Assembly (NCBI GenBank): GCA_004794655.1
Contig: SMMW01000575.1
Location: 13,653,001 to 13,717,000, forward strand
DNA: 64,000 nucleotides
Direction of reading: 5' to 3'
Source: Marisa cornuarietis
Lineage: Eukaryota > Mollusca > Gastropoda > Architaenioglossa > Ampullariidae
Made by a program: the position numbers and the translations under genes. Below, piece by piece: positions 25,070 through 34,796 of the stretch. Numbering within the stretch: position 1 is the first letter of the stretch; every line of letters starts with the position of its first letter. The notes under the pieces are model-generated. The model searched no databases. It was not told the origin of the DNA and saw only the letters and a program-made list of their open reading frames with translations.

Positions 25070-26321
25070 GCATGCAAATGAAGATAAAATAATACTTGCA
25101 CATGTGCACTTTACTTGTTTATCATCTAATCTTAAAGAAATTTCTAAACCATACTAAAGACAATTACCTGTCTGTCAGGAAATGAGTTGAACTTTTTTAC
25201 CATTATGTCTCGAATTATGTCCAAATCTGAAATCATAAGACTTGGTGTGGTCTGAGTAAATGTCCTTTCCAACCAAAAGAATAAAACCAAAAGGTGGTGA
25301 GTATTCATACATAACAATATCAATTAGGAGAAATCCATTTATAATAATATCAATCAGGAGAAAATCCACACACACACAAAAATTAGAAAGGCACAGATAT
25401 TTGGATTATGTCTGTGAGATAAAGTTTAAGTCTTTATCACTCAGTCTTCATATTAGCTAAGCAATTAAGAGAGGCAAATGAATTACCCATAGATGTTTCC
25501 ATACTGTCTCTTGTAACTCTCCAAACTGTCAAATATACCCTACCAAGAGAAGGAAATACTGTAGTAGATTAGTCTAAGGATAATGCTACTTTTAGCAAGA
25601 ATTAGGGAAATGTTTATTCCCTCCCAGTGACCCACCTGCACTTTCTGTAAACAATGAGTACAGAAAGATACGTCAGGCAACATGATTCTTATTCATGATA
25701 CCATACAGTAATTAAGCTTATGAAAAGCATCTGTTTTTCAAATTCTGCTCAAATAAATAAATCCAAATCTAATGGTAAAGCTGATGGTACTGGATAATTT
25801 TGTCAAAGGAAAACAACAGTATTTGGAAAATGAGTTAAATAAAAATGCAATACTTTACATTTGCAAATGCGGAAATTGTTGTGCCAAGCAAAGGAATAGG
25901 GGGTGGCCCTGGTATTCCCTGCTTTTTAAATGTGTCATACACTTGACACTTTTTTCTGTTGGCATAAACAGAATAAAAAATAATCACACACACACACACA
26001 ACATCATGTTCCATTTAATGCTCTATAAAAATATTTTCTTAACTCTAATATTCTTTACTTCTCTAATTCTGCAATTAGCTTTAATGAAAATGTAATGATA
26101 AAAATATGATTGCATGTTAAGGTCTGTTAAAACTTACTAAACAGCTTTTGCTTTCTTTTCCACTGTTATTTTTCATGTTTATTTTTCAGCAGCATGCTTT
26201 ATTATACTAATTTAACTCACCTCATCCAAATGACAAAAAGTATAACAGCGCCAACTGCGAGCCATCCTCTTGTAGACAGTATGTTTATCAAATCCATCCA
26301 GGTTACTGCAGCCATGATCAT
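18424..26321 (-). CDS. Cytochrome P450, CYP3-clan (CYP3A-like), complete
   Basis: Heme-thiolate monooxygenase expected to sit in the ER membrane and oxidise lipophilic substrates using cytochrome P450 reductase. Exons 5' to 3': 26321-26221, 25955-25859, 25539-25487, 25264-25168, 24760-24641, 23531-23443, 22903-22761, 22276-22152, 21694-21565, 21163-21006, 20725-20637, 19860-19723, 19401-19239, 18501-18424. All phases fit and encode 526 aa. There is an N-terminal membrane anchor (GWLAVGAVILFVIWM), the proline hinge GIPGPPPIP, and I-helix AGYET (335-339). ExxR is EALR (391-394), the PERF-region motif is DPER (444-447), and the heme loop is FGMGPRNCIG (464-473, ligand Cys471). Length and motif order match CYP3A/CYP5-type enzymes. 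The first Met (26321) is followed by a second at 26315 and either could start. No disabling change was seen, so it is probably functional. Its substrate cannot be predicted. Confidence 0.93.
18986..19226. repeat. 45-bp perfect inverted repeat flanking a copy of the P450 3' UTR segment
   Basis: The arms at 18986-19030 and 19182-19226 are exact reverse complements over 45 bp. Between them is the second copy (19031-19175) of the 146-bp segment found at 18259-18404. The structure lies wholly inside the last P450 intron (19238-18502). It ends 12 bp from the 19239 splice donor, so a hairpin could form close to the 5' splice site. Confidence 0.93.
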
Positions 26322-27230
26322 TTGCACATCGAAATGCTTAAAATATTGTTGGCACTCTAATACTTGTCTTGAACAATATTTGATCAATCATAATATATAG
26401 TGGTGATAGCAGATGCGGAGCTGAGCTGTAAGCATATATATATAGTATAAAGTCTTAAAGATAACAATGGCTGATAAGTACAACTGAATTTAATCCCACA
26501 TAAGGTTAATAATATTATGTTTTTCGCATATTCATTCATCGCTGTAATTAATGTTAACGATTCATTGACTCGTTTTAACCTCGATAGCAAGTCATAATTA
26601 CCGTTACCCGTAAGGAATCGAAATCAAATGAATGGTGCGAAATACAGCAAGTCTAATTGAACTTACAGTCAAATATATGCATTTAAGTCCTTGAAAATTA
26701 ATTAACGTACCATGTAAATTTACAAATGACTATATATAGCTAGTGTACAGCCTGTGTATACTTACTGTTATATAGGTATAACGGGTCTTGTTACACTTCG
26801 ACCAGCTCAAGTCCCACTCTAAGATAGCTGAAGAAGGTTTTCAACAAGACGTATGATCGACTTGACTGCTATATTTGTTTGCTCTGAAATGCACTTTGTA
26901 AGAACAGGTCTGCAGTTCAAAGTACTCTAAAAAGTTCGTCTTTGCTATAGTGGTTAGTGACTACACCAATGTATAGTGAAATCACGAACTTGTATTACAC
27001 GTCGTGGTGACATAGACTAGACGAATTTCGAGACGGGAGTCGCCTATCTTTTACAAGTCATGTGCACTGACTAATTATTGGCAGTTAACTGGGAATTTCA
27101 GTTGGAAATGAAAAGATGACGCGTAATACCGTCAGATGCTAAATAAATAAATAGACGTGACCTCTATAAGTGTATATCACATGATCTAATTCATCTAAAA
27201 ATGTCAGAGCAAGCGGAAGGGGAGGCTCGA
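26322..27230. other. Upstream region of the P450 gene
   Basis: AT-rich DNA (26322-27230) holding the presumed promoter of the minus-strand P450. A (TA)n-like stretch at 26432-26448 is present. I see no unambiguous TATA element or other gene. Confidence 0.4.
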
Positions 27231-27400
27231 TAACTCAGTGGTAAACGTTCGCTTGACTCTGCATGGCAAACATAGATCCCGGGTACAATCTGGGCTGGCC
27301 GGTTCCCTACCCTTCCCTAATTCCAGCTCCCCTTTTAGCCCAGCTTCCCTACATGGACCCATCGATCATCACCAGCCGTTCTGTCTAGTGCGAAATCACT
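27231..27400 (+). mobile_element. tRNA-derived SINE
   Basis: Box A-like TAACTCAGTGGTAAAC (27231-27246) and box B-like GGGTACAATCTGG (27281-27293) are spaced as in tRNA genes. A CT/C-rich body follows, ending near 27400. The tRNA-like part lacks paired acceptor arms. Inserted between the P450 promoter region and the piggyBac relic. Confidence 0.6.
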
Positions 27401-27565
27401 ACAGGACAAATATATTAAATTTCTGTCAGAAACAGTCGCGGTTCACGTATTGTGGGGGCGGAGCTATGGTCACATGATCGTTTTTGTCCAATGGTAGTGT
27501 CATTCTGTCCGCTTGCTTTTGGCGCGTAAAACAAAAGTCGTCTGCTCTGGCAGGTGCCTAGCCCT

Positions 27566-28612
27566 TTAAGTAAGGACCGTAAGGATTGGACGCATAAAGC
27601 TTTAGTCATTTTGACATATTTAGGGGTGAAAGGACGTGTAGTTTGTTTGAAACCGATGTTCCGCATAGTTTTTGAGATACAGCATGGGAAAAAATGTGTC
27701 CGTATGGTCGGCAAAGGGAAAAGTATCGTAAATAAGGCGAGGTATGGGCTCTATCAATATTTTTATTATCTGAATAGCGATCGAACATTATGGAACATCA
27801 GAAATGATATAGCACTGTGATGACAACAAAGATCCATCTTTTATGCATGTAATTTATGAATGGTACTTCTCAAAGCATGCAGTTGCGTGATGTTGTGTAG
27901 CACAAGTGAACACGGCATACATCACACATATTGTCAGTCCTGTTTTCGATTTTGTCCAAACTTATGCTCAGGTCGTGGAGTCAGCATGATCTTTTTGCTG
28001 CTTTGAACAAGTCCTGATGGAATACTTTTCTTCCTGTTTGTGTAATTTCCAACGAGCGCTCTTGCTATCGTTTGTCTGTACTCAAGCTGTGATATCTCCT
28101 TGTATTCAGGACTGAATTCCTGATACATCTGCGTATAAATACAGTGAGCATTGTTCACCGCTATGTCCAATAAATTGAAAAATATTCGCAAGTAGTACTT
28201 CAGCTTTGACCTTTGATCAATTTATTACTTCCTATATGATCATTTTCTGGTCCATGAGATCGACGCCACCCATAAATTTATTGTAAGCAACGACAATTTC
28301 AGGACAGGGCACAACAGATCTGTTGTCCATCCACTTGACACGGGTAACATCATTTGCTGACAATATGTGACTTTCTCCACGTTTCATATCATTGTCTTTC
28401 TTGAGATTTTTCGGCATGTGTTTCCTATCAGAACACACAGATCTGCACAAGTATATTTTCTTTTCCTATACCTTTATTTGCAATGGTGGATTGAAGAAGT
28501 TATCAGTGTAAACATCGCAACACACATGCTCAAGTGGTTTAGTCAGCATAACTTTCATTCCCTTTCCAAGTTCATACTCGTTTTCAGTTGTTTTTCCTGT
28601 GTACAAGGAATC

Positions 28613-28697
<85 letters not shown>

Positions 28698-28752
28698 GAT
28701 TGATGATGATGATGATGATGATGATTGATGATTGATTGATTGATTGATTGAT

Positions 28753-28835
<83 letters not shown>

Positions 28836-30161
28836 GATGATGATGATGTCGTTTTATAATGCGCCAGTTTCCGCATCGCAGAGATACACTCAATGCGCAG
28901 TGATCCCAACAGCCACCAGATTGCAGGTCAAATGATCAAGTTCAAACAACAAAATGCACATGATGAGATAAAAAAAAAACAAGTCCATTTGAAACAAGTG
29001 GGTCTTCAGTTTCTTTCTTGAAAGTTTCAAGACTCTCAGACTCCTTGGTCGAGAGGGGAAGCGAGTTCCACAGAAGGATTGATACATTTGAGAAGGATTT
29101 GAAACCCATTGTCTTTTTGTGTTCCCTATCTGAATAGATACATGTAACTGCATAGTCTTCGAATCACACCTGCACCACATCTTGAATCCCCATTTTATTG
29201 GTTTGTTTTTTATGTATTGCTTCATTATGTTGTGTCCCTTGAATTTTATTATGTGTTCATCCGCTGACTGTTGTTTGCTTTGGTTTTGTGCATTTTGGAA
29301 GCATCGATTGAAAAGAGTGATCAGATGCCGAACTTTGAAAGCCCTATCAAAGTCGGGATCTGTTCTCGAAAGCATCTCTTCATTGTTTGCCAAGTATAAG
29401 GCATTCCTTATAACTTAAAAGCGATTCCGAATCCTCGTGACACATCGTGACCAACGTGACACCTGTAGATCAGGTTCAGTGGACCAGTAGTCTCTCATAT
29501 GATACAATGAGACGCAGCAGTTTTTTTTATACAACCATATGATATCCCATTACAAAATTTATTCCCAAGAACGCACGGATTTCTTGCGCATCAGTTTGGA
29601 AAGGAATCCCCTTCTTGTACAATTTATTTTGCTCAACAACAGCAGCTATCAAGTCATCAAAATCACAGGATTGTTTAAATATATCAAAGGCATTGGGTTT
29701 TTCATTTCGGTCAGCATCTATTGCTGTATCTATTGCAAAAACACGAAAGATAAAGAAACAACATAAATTTTCTCTTGTGGTCTGTCGGGACATATATGTT
29801 CCACGGCAAAAAAATCAACAAATTTTGAAAACCAGCAAAATGATTCTGAAACGAAATTTTAATAGATTACATTAGTGACATCCCAGAGCAAAACCAGTGG
29901 CAGTTTGTCCTCTTGGCACATTGTTTTATTTAAAAAAACAAATTTCAGTTTTGTGGATGGTCTTCAAATTGAAAATTTCTCTCAATCTGACCACAAAAAA
30001 AATAACGCATACATTTAAAACCAGCCTTATTTATATAAAGTCAGTGACCTACTGAGTTGTTTAATACAAATTTGACTGCTCTAAGTTGTTTCAATTGATT
30101 TTGGGGTCCATTTAAAAGTATAGGACAAAATTAATATGTCCCTTCGTCCTCAAAGGTTTAA
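27566..30161 (-). mobile_element. Dead piggyBac-type DNA transposon
   Basis: Minus-strand transposase pieces in order: KPNAFDIFKQSCDFDD (about 29690), DPDFDRAFKVRHLITLFNRC (about 29330), DEHIIKFKGHNIMKQY, KPIKWGFKMWCRCDS, then YTGKTTENEYELGKG and CDVYTDNFFNPP (about 28490-28600). The next pieces are MKRGESHIL to CPEIVVAYNKFMGGVDLMDQ (about 28250-28390) and IFFNLLDIAVNNAHCIY (about 28160). All correspond to the piggyBac-like transposase fold with its catalytic Asp segments. Frameshifts and a LINE insertion at 28612-29130 inactivate it. TTAA occurs at 27566-27569 and 30158-30161. The sequences just inside share AGGAC-AAGG similarity in inverted orientation, so these are the likely ends. About 2.6 kb in total. 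Confidence 0.85.
28612..29130 (-). mobile_element. LINE 3' end with long (CAT)n tail, nested in piggyBac
   Basis: The transposase frame is interrupted between VSIQI (29130 side) and LYTGKTT (28600 side). The insert encodes a LINE C-terminus (SLRVLKLSRKKLKTHLFQ). Its minus-strand 3' UTR includes TGCGCATTGAGTG and GGCGCATTATAA, then about 230 bp of CAT/ATCAATC repeats at 28612-28843. The same C-terminus and UTR pattern ends the plus-strand LINE at 37200-37385. This is a 5'-truncated insertion of a related element whose tail has expanded. Long poly-Asp, poly-Ile or poly-Ser translations here are microsatellite artefacts. Confidence 0.8.
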
Positions 30162-30787
30162 GAAAGGGAACTCATTGCGTGGTGTGTTACACATAGCAGC
30201 ACAGGAAGTTAGAGAAGGACGGATCCTATAAAGTTGGCAGAGAAAGACCTCTGATGCACTGATTCTATCTCCGCTTTAGCTATTGTTTTCACACCTTTAT
30301 AGTTTCACCTGCTGCGTCTCATTGTATCTCCCTTACGACTGATACCTCCGGTACCAGTTAAGGGATTCGAAAATGAAGAAGAAGAGAAAACACTGCAAAA
30401 TAGATTTACAGAAAATATCTTAACAGATCAGAATGCCTAAAACATATAGGACCCATGAACTTCAAGTGTTTTCAGGTGAAGTGCCAAATTATGGGTGGCT
30501 ATCAATGTAGTCTAAACTTTCAATGATTCCTCGTTTATTCTTCAGCTGCTTGTTTGCATGAAATGAATATGCAGAGAGATATTGGTGTTCGGGTATTCTT
30601 TCTCTCGTCTAAGCACACACAGAAACATACACAGATGCGCGCAGAGGGAAGAGGTCTGTACGCTGGTCAATCCACTACATTCTGAATACTAAACATCAAG
30701 ATTCTTTCAAGTGGGGTTCACACCCGATCAAGGCGGTGTCTGGACCAACAAGCTAAATGAATATCCAAACCCGAACAACGACACCTC

Positions 30788-30835
<48 letters not shown>
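30788..30835. repeat. (TTA)n microsatellite
   Basis: About 16 TTA units in the gene-free stretch between the piggyBac relic and Gly/Tyr-rich gene 1. The rest of 30162-31790 shows no supported coding sequence. Confidence 0.95.
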
Positions 30836-30836
<1 letters not shown>

Positions 30837-31853
30837 GTGGATAATATATTTTCAACTGCAGAGTAGACTCAATGCACTATAAAATAAGTAAAAAAAAATA
30901 AGTAATTTTATTTGAACAGTAATAAAAAGGGAACAATATTTTTCCCTTAGGTGTCGGGATTTTCTTTAATACATATAACTTAAAATATGAAAGTGTGAGG
31001 GGAACTCTTTTAATGTTTCTTCTAGTGCTCCTCACATTTTTCTATTTTAAGACAGTAGTAATGTTGTAAGAGGCAATAACTAAGGATGGGCTAAGAGCGT
31101 GACTTAAGCACGCTTTTTTTAAACGTGGGAACTCCTGCGCCTTCCCAGGATTTTTCTCCGTGTACTGCGTTTTTCTGGTGCTTTATCTTCGCCTCTCCGT
31201 CTTCCTCTGAGACGGCGTCAGGCGCCTTCCGTCTTGTCAGTCTTAATAGTCGTCCTGTGGTGCGGGCAGGAAGAGGGGGGACCTGAGACGAGGACAGCCA
31301 GCGCTAGACTTCGGAGGTCAGAGTGATAGGGGTTCGAGGGGGAGCAAAGAAGAAAAAAAAAACTATAACAGTTCTCCCCTTTATATGTAATTTGCCCCGT
31401 TAAAGGCATCAAAAGAAAGAAAACAACTCATTACCATTTTCCTTTTGTACCACGCCGCAGTGTTTGTGCGTGTGTGCGTGTACTTTTTGTGCTCCCGCTG
31501 CTGTCGGGTGGCTTTGTCTGACGGTGGAGTCAGCTTGTCCCTTGAGTCTTATTTTCCTTTTTCTTGCGTGGGGTACTTCCCCATTTTCCATTTTTGTTTA
31601 AAAAATTAAATTTAGTTTTTATGTGTTAATAAATGTCTTTGCATTGTTCATTTTCTTTTGGTCTTGCTTTTTAGCGGTTTGACTGACCGTCGTAGTCCTC
31701 AGCCGAGTGAGAGACAGAGTGTTCTGAAGTGTGAGTGTGTATCCGGCGACACCCAAGGCGTTACGTGACAGTAGGCAGACCACGTGAGTTTAAGTAAACA
31801 ACACAAAGCACAGCTGTCTGATCACCACGTCTTTATTAAATTCAACGAACGTT

Positions 31854-32962
31854 CTAACCCTTTCTTGGGTAACCGTAGCCGTAGCCATAGCCGGCACCAT
31901 AGCCAGCGCCGTAGCCAGGATAATAACCGCCATAGCCGGCTCCGTAGCCAGGATAATAGCCACCATAGCCGCCATAGCCAACACCGTAGCCAACACCTCC
32001 GTAACCCTGCAAAACATGTGATGAAGCTTGTGGTTATCTACCATCTTTGGCTGTTGTATAGTTCTTCCCCCATGCAGTTTAAGTAGACCTTCAGGACTAT
32101 CTCAAATTGAATTTAAGAAAAAGTTTCTTTTCAAAAATCTTGTAAATTTGGTTCACGTGCATAGAAATCTAGACGGATAGATTGACGTAGAAAGAAAGAA
32201 AGAAACAAACAAACAAACAAACAAACACACAAACAAACAAAGAGATGAAAGGAAAAAGCAAGATTATACGAATAAAAAAAACAAACAAGAAGAGGAAACT
32301 TACGATTCCGCCATATGGGTAGCCGTAACCGCCATATCCAAGACCACGTCCTCCAAGCAGGTAACCTCCCATGGCGCTAGCCATGAGGGCGCAGAGAAGG
32401 AGAGCGATGACAGTCTTCTGCAAGACAATTGACAGATACTGACAGTGGATTATAGATAAATGATCAATGGTAATGACAGTCACTGCTCAAAATCGTATTG
32501 CAGTGGCACATTTCGTAGGGACAAAGTTTATTCTTAGAGCTTAGTTACGATTTTGGGTGGTGGTGGGGGGTAAGGGTGAGTTCTCCTCTCTATGTCTGTC
32601 ACTTAAACACAAAGAGCTGACCTCGCTACTGCTGCCCGGCTTCAGGACTGGGCGTCGAGTAAAACGAAACTGAATTGGGAAACCTTCATCTAAAGCGAAG
32701 TCGAAACGAGGCGATGTCTCAGCAAGTCCATGACAAGGAACCAGACGTTACATCGTGCATAAATGGTGAAAGCCACAATCACGTCGGAGTTACGTTATAT
32801 TACGTTACACATATGTTCCACAAAAAGAATTCTAGGATTATGGTAAACTAGAAACTTCTAAACTCTAAGAAGAGTTTCACCCTTTCTCTTGTGATAATCT
32901 GTAATGAGATTGTTGGACTATTTAAGGTGACTAAGACGACGAAATAACGAAGCACGTACCAT
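31854..32962 (-). CDS. Gly/Tyr-rich secreted protein, gene 1 (PRKG type)
   Basis: Exons 32962-32960 (ATG only), 32417-32304 and 32006-31854, both introns phase 0, encode 89 aa. Exon 2 supplies a strong signal peptide, MKTVIALLLCALMASAMG, followed by GYLLGGRGLGYGGYGYPYGG. Exon 3 encodes GYGGVGYGVGYGG with two YYPGYGAG blocks and ends in YGYPRKG. Apart from Gly, Tyr, Ala, Val and Pro there is almost nothing, so the mature protein is probably a low-complexity secreted polymer or peptide. Such compositions are known in mollusc shell-matrix (shematrin-like), eggshell and mucus proteins, and in nematode Gly/Tyr-rich antimicrobial peptides. Which applies here is unknown. TTTATT at 31832-31837 reads AATAAA on the gene strand, 16 bp past the stop. 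First of five tandem paralogues, all minus strand. Confidence 0.9.
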
Positions 32963-33039
32963 GTCGAAGTTATGTGCTGATCCTAGAGTCAACGGAAAGC
33001 TCGGCGGAGATGGTGTATTCAGGAGCAGTGCGACATGTG

Positions 33040-33049
33040 CTTAAATACA
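33040..33049 (-). promoter_or_regulatory. TATA-like box of Gly/Tyr gene 1
   Basis: Minus-strand TGTATTTAAG, 78 bp before the ATG. The same ten bases occur 78-79 bp before the ATG in genes 2, 3 and 4, inside otherwise diverged sequence. Confidence 0.7.
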
Positions 33050-33074
33050 AGATTCTGCGACAAAAACAATTTTA

Positions 33075-33140
33075 TGTTTACGGCTTTTGTGGACATAAAC
33101 ATCTTCATATTGGCTCATAGAATAAACAAATAACGATTAT
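33075..33140 (-). promoter_or_regulatory. Conserved upstream block of Gly/Tyr gene 1
   Basis: Contains a minus-strand TATTCTATGAGCC core and neighbouring TTTATG. Equivalent blocks occur upstream of gene 2 (about 41525-41590), gene 3 (about 48955-49015) and gene 4 (about 57450-57510), at similar distance from the TATA-like box. It may hold shared cis elements, or it may simply be shared ancestry. Confidence 0.45.
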
Positions 33141-33308
33141 TGCATGTCTCTCCTGCTTAGGCGGTCGCCGCCTTGCGCATTTGGAGAGTTTTATTTTCTA
33201 TTTTATGGATTACCCTGGGGCTGTTCAGCCTCAGGGAGGTACAAATCAGCATAAGAAGACGTTAAAAATCAGCATGCTTATGGGTATCCTTATGTTCATA
33301 ACTGTCGC

Positions 33309-34010
33309 TTTGTCTTCTCGCGGGTTGCTGTTTGTAACATAAAAGAGAACATGACGGACGAGGGATTAAAGTGGGGAAGTAGATTATTTAACATGGTCTG
33401 ACTAAATAGTGGGTTCGTTTTTACGTGACCACATAAGAGTATCTTTATTGTCATGCATAGCAAATAAAAGGGTCACCTAAAATGTACCGACTTCACAGGT
33501 GGGACTGCACAAGGTTTGTAACCATACAAGCTTATTTTGACTGATTCTGGTGGTCAGTTAAAGGAATGTGAAACCAAGGTCGTGCGTTACTGAGCTATGG
33601 CGAGTGGGGATCTCCAAAATTGTACATGATAACCGGGGTAAACGCTTACAAACAAGTAAACAGGTCCCCAGGGCACGAAGCAGAGAAAGACTGCCTCACG
33701 CTCCGACTGCAGGTGAGTTGTCTTTAATAAATAACTGGTAGCTGAAATAGTGTTAGCCTAAGTTCTGGATTTATTAAGGAATTTGTAGCTGTGATAGTAT
33801 TTGCTGAAGTAATTGATTATTAAAAGACATAATCTAAAACAGTGTTTCATCAGTATGACTCATTGTCCCTGTTTCCCTTCTGTCAGCTTGCCCTTTTCTT
33901 CCCTTCTGTCAGCTTGCTCTTTTCTTCCCTTCTGTCACTTGTGTTTTTTTTTCCCCGCTCTCTCTCTGGCTTTTTCGGGTGATCGCAGCAGGCAGGGAAA
34001 GACCGGTTAC
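33309..34010. other. About 700-bp segment present upstream of gene 1 but absent upstream of gene 2
   Basis: Upstream of gene 2 the sequence passes directly from AACTGTCGCT to GGCTCCTCATGAAT (41755-41777). Upstream of gene 1 the same two anchors are separated by about 700 bp. The segment holds a triplicated CTTCTGTCAGCTTG-type unit (33890-33945) and a consensus donor CTGCAG/GTGAGT (33709-33718). I found no coding homology. Confidence 0.65.
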
Positions 34011-34132
34011 AGGCTCCTCATGAATAAGCAACAAATTCGCCGTCTTTGAAGCAAAAGATTGCGGAGTCTATTGTCACTTAATGTGACTGTGTCTGCGGCC
34101 TCAGTTATATAACATTCCTTTCGTCGATCTGG

Positions 34133-34134
34133 TT

Positions 34135-34193
<59 letters not shown>
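34133..34193. repeat. (TTTC)n microsatellite
   Basis: About 15 TTTC units. Translations into KERK repeats on the minus strand are artefacts. Confidence 0.95.
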
Positions 34194-34796
34194 AAGAGAG
34201 GGCACATATGTTTGCATGAACTGGGAGTTTCGTAAAGGTAAGGTCCACATAGAGGTGGCTAGGCGTTTTGAGCACGCGGTCAACAACCAGAAGTTCAACG
34301 TAAATAGTAGTTTGGAAATATGTAGGTTTATTTGTTTTTATTATTTAATTCATGACAACTTTGTATAGAATCAAAAAGTATTTTAATATATCACAGAGAG
34401 TAACAATAATAATTTTGCTGCTCAACAAAATAAGTGCGATGAATGACACCATCAACTTTATTTATATGTAAAGATTAGAAAATTTAGATATCTCTGTGGC
34501 ATATACAATGCAGCTTTTCCATTCTGCATCAAATACTTCTTTTTTCTTTATTTTTGTAGTTATTTACGTAATGTGTTCTTTTTTATCAATGAACGCTGAT
34601 GTTAAACTGATTCGATTTTTTTTTTTTGAAGATCCATTTATAATCAAAAATACAAAATAGAATCCCTTTAAATACATTTTTAGAGACTACAGAAATAATT
34701 CTGTAAAATTTCTGAGTAAATCATCATTCGTAACTGGGAACAGTTCACAACTACGTTTCCCCATTCTCACCTCTCCACTTCTTTCCTTACATTCAT

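Larger units (their letters stand above)
31790..34310. repeat. Segmental duplication, copy A1 (partner about 40210-42190)
   Basis: Gene 1 with its 3' flank, introns and about 1.3 kb of upstream DNA aligns by eye with gene 2 and its flanks. Shared phrases include CCTTGCGCATTTGGAG, GGCTCCTCATGAAT and CTGGGAGTT/CCGGGAGTT. The offset is about 8.46 kb. The copies differ by the 700-bp indel at 33309-34010 and by the TTTC array at 34133. Confidence 0.75.

Noticed and set aside
27554..27820. 88-codon plus-strand frame at the piggyBac left end
   Set aside because: Lies in the terminal non-coding part of the transposon and matches nothing I recognise.
28367..28909. Long poly-Asp, poly-Ile, poly-Ser and poly-His reading frames
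   Set aside because: They are translations of the (CAT/ATG)n microsatellite on both strands. The real coding remnants around them are piggyBac and LINE pieces.
34007..34298. Lys/Arg/Glu-repeat minus-strand frames
   Set aside because: Translations of the (TTTC)n microsatellite.
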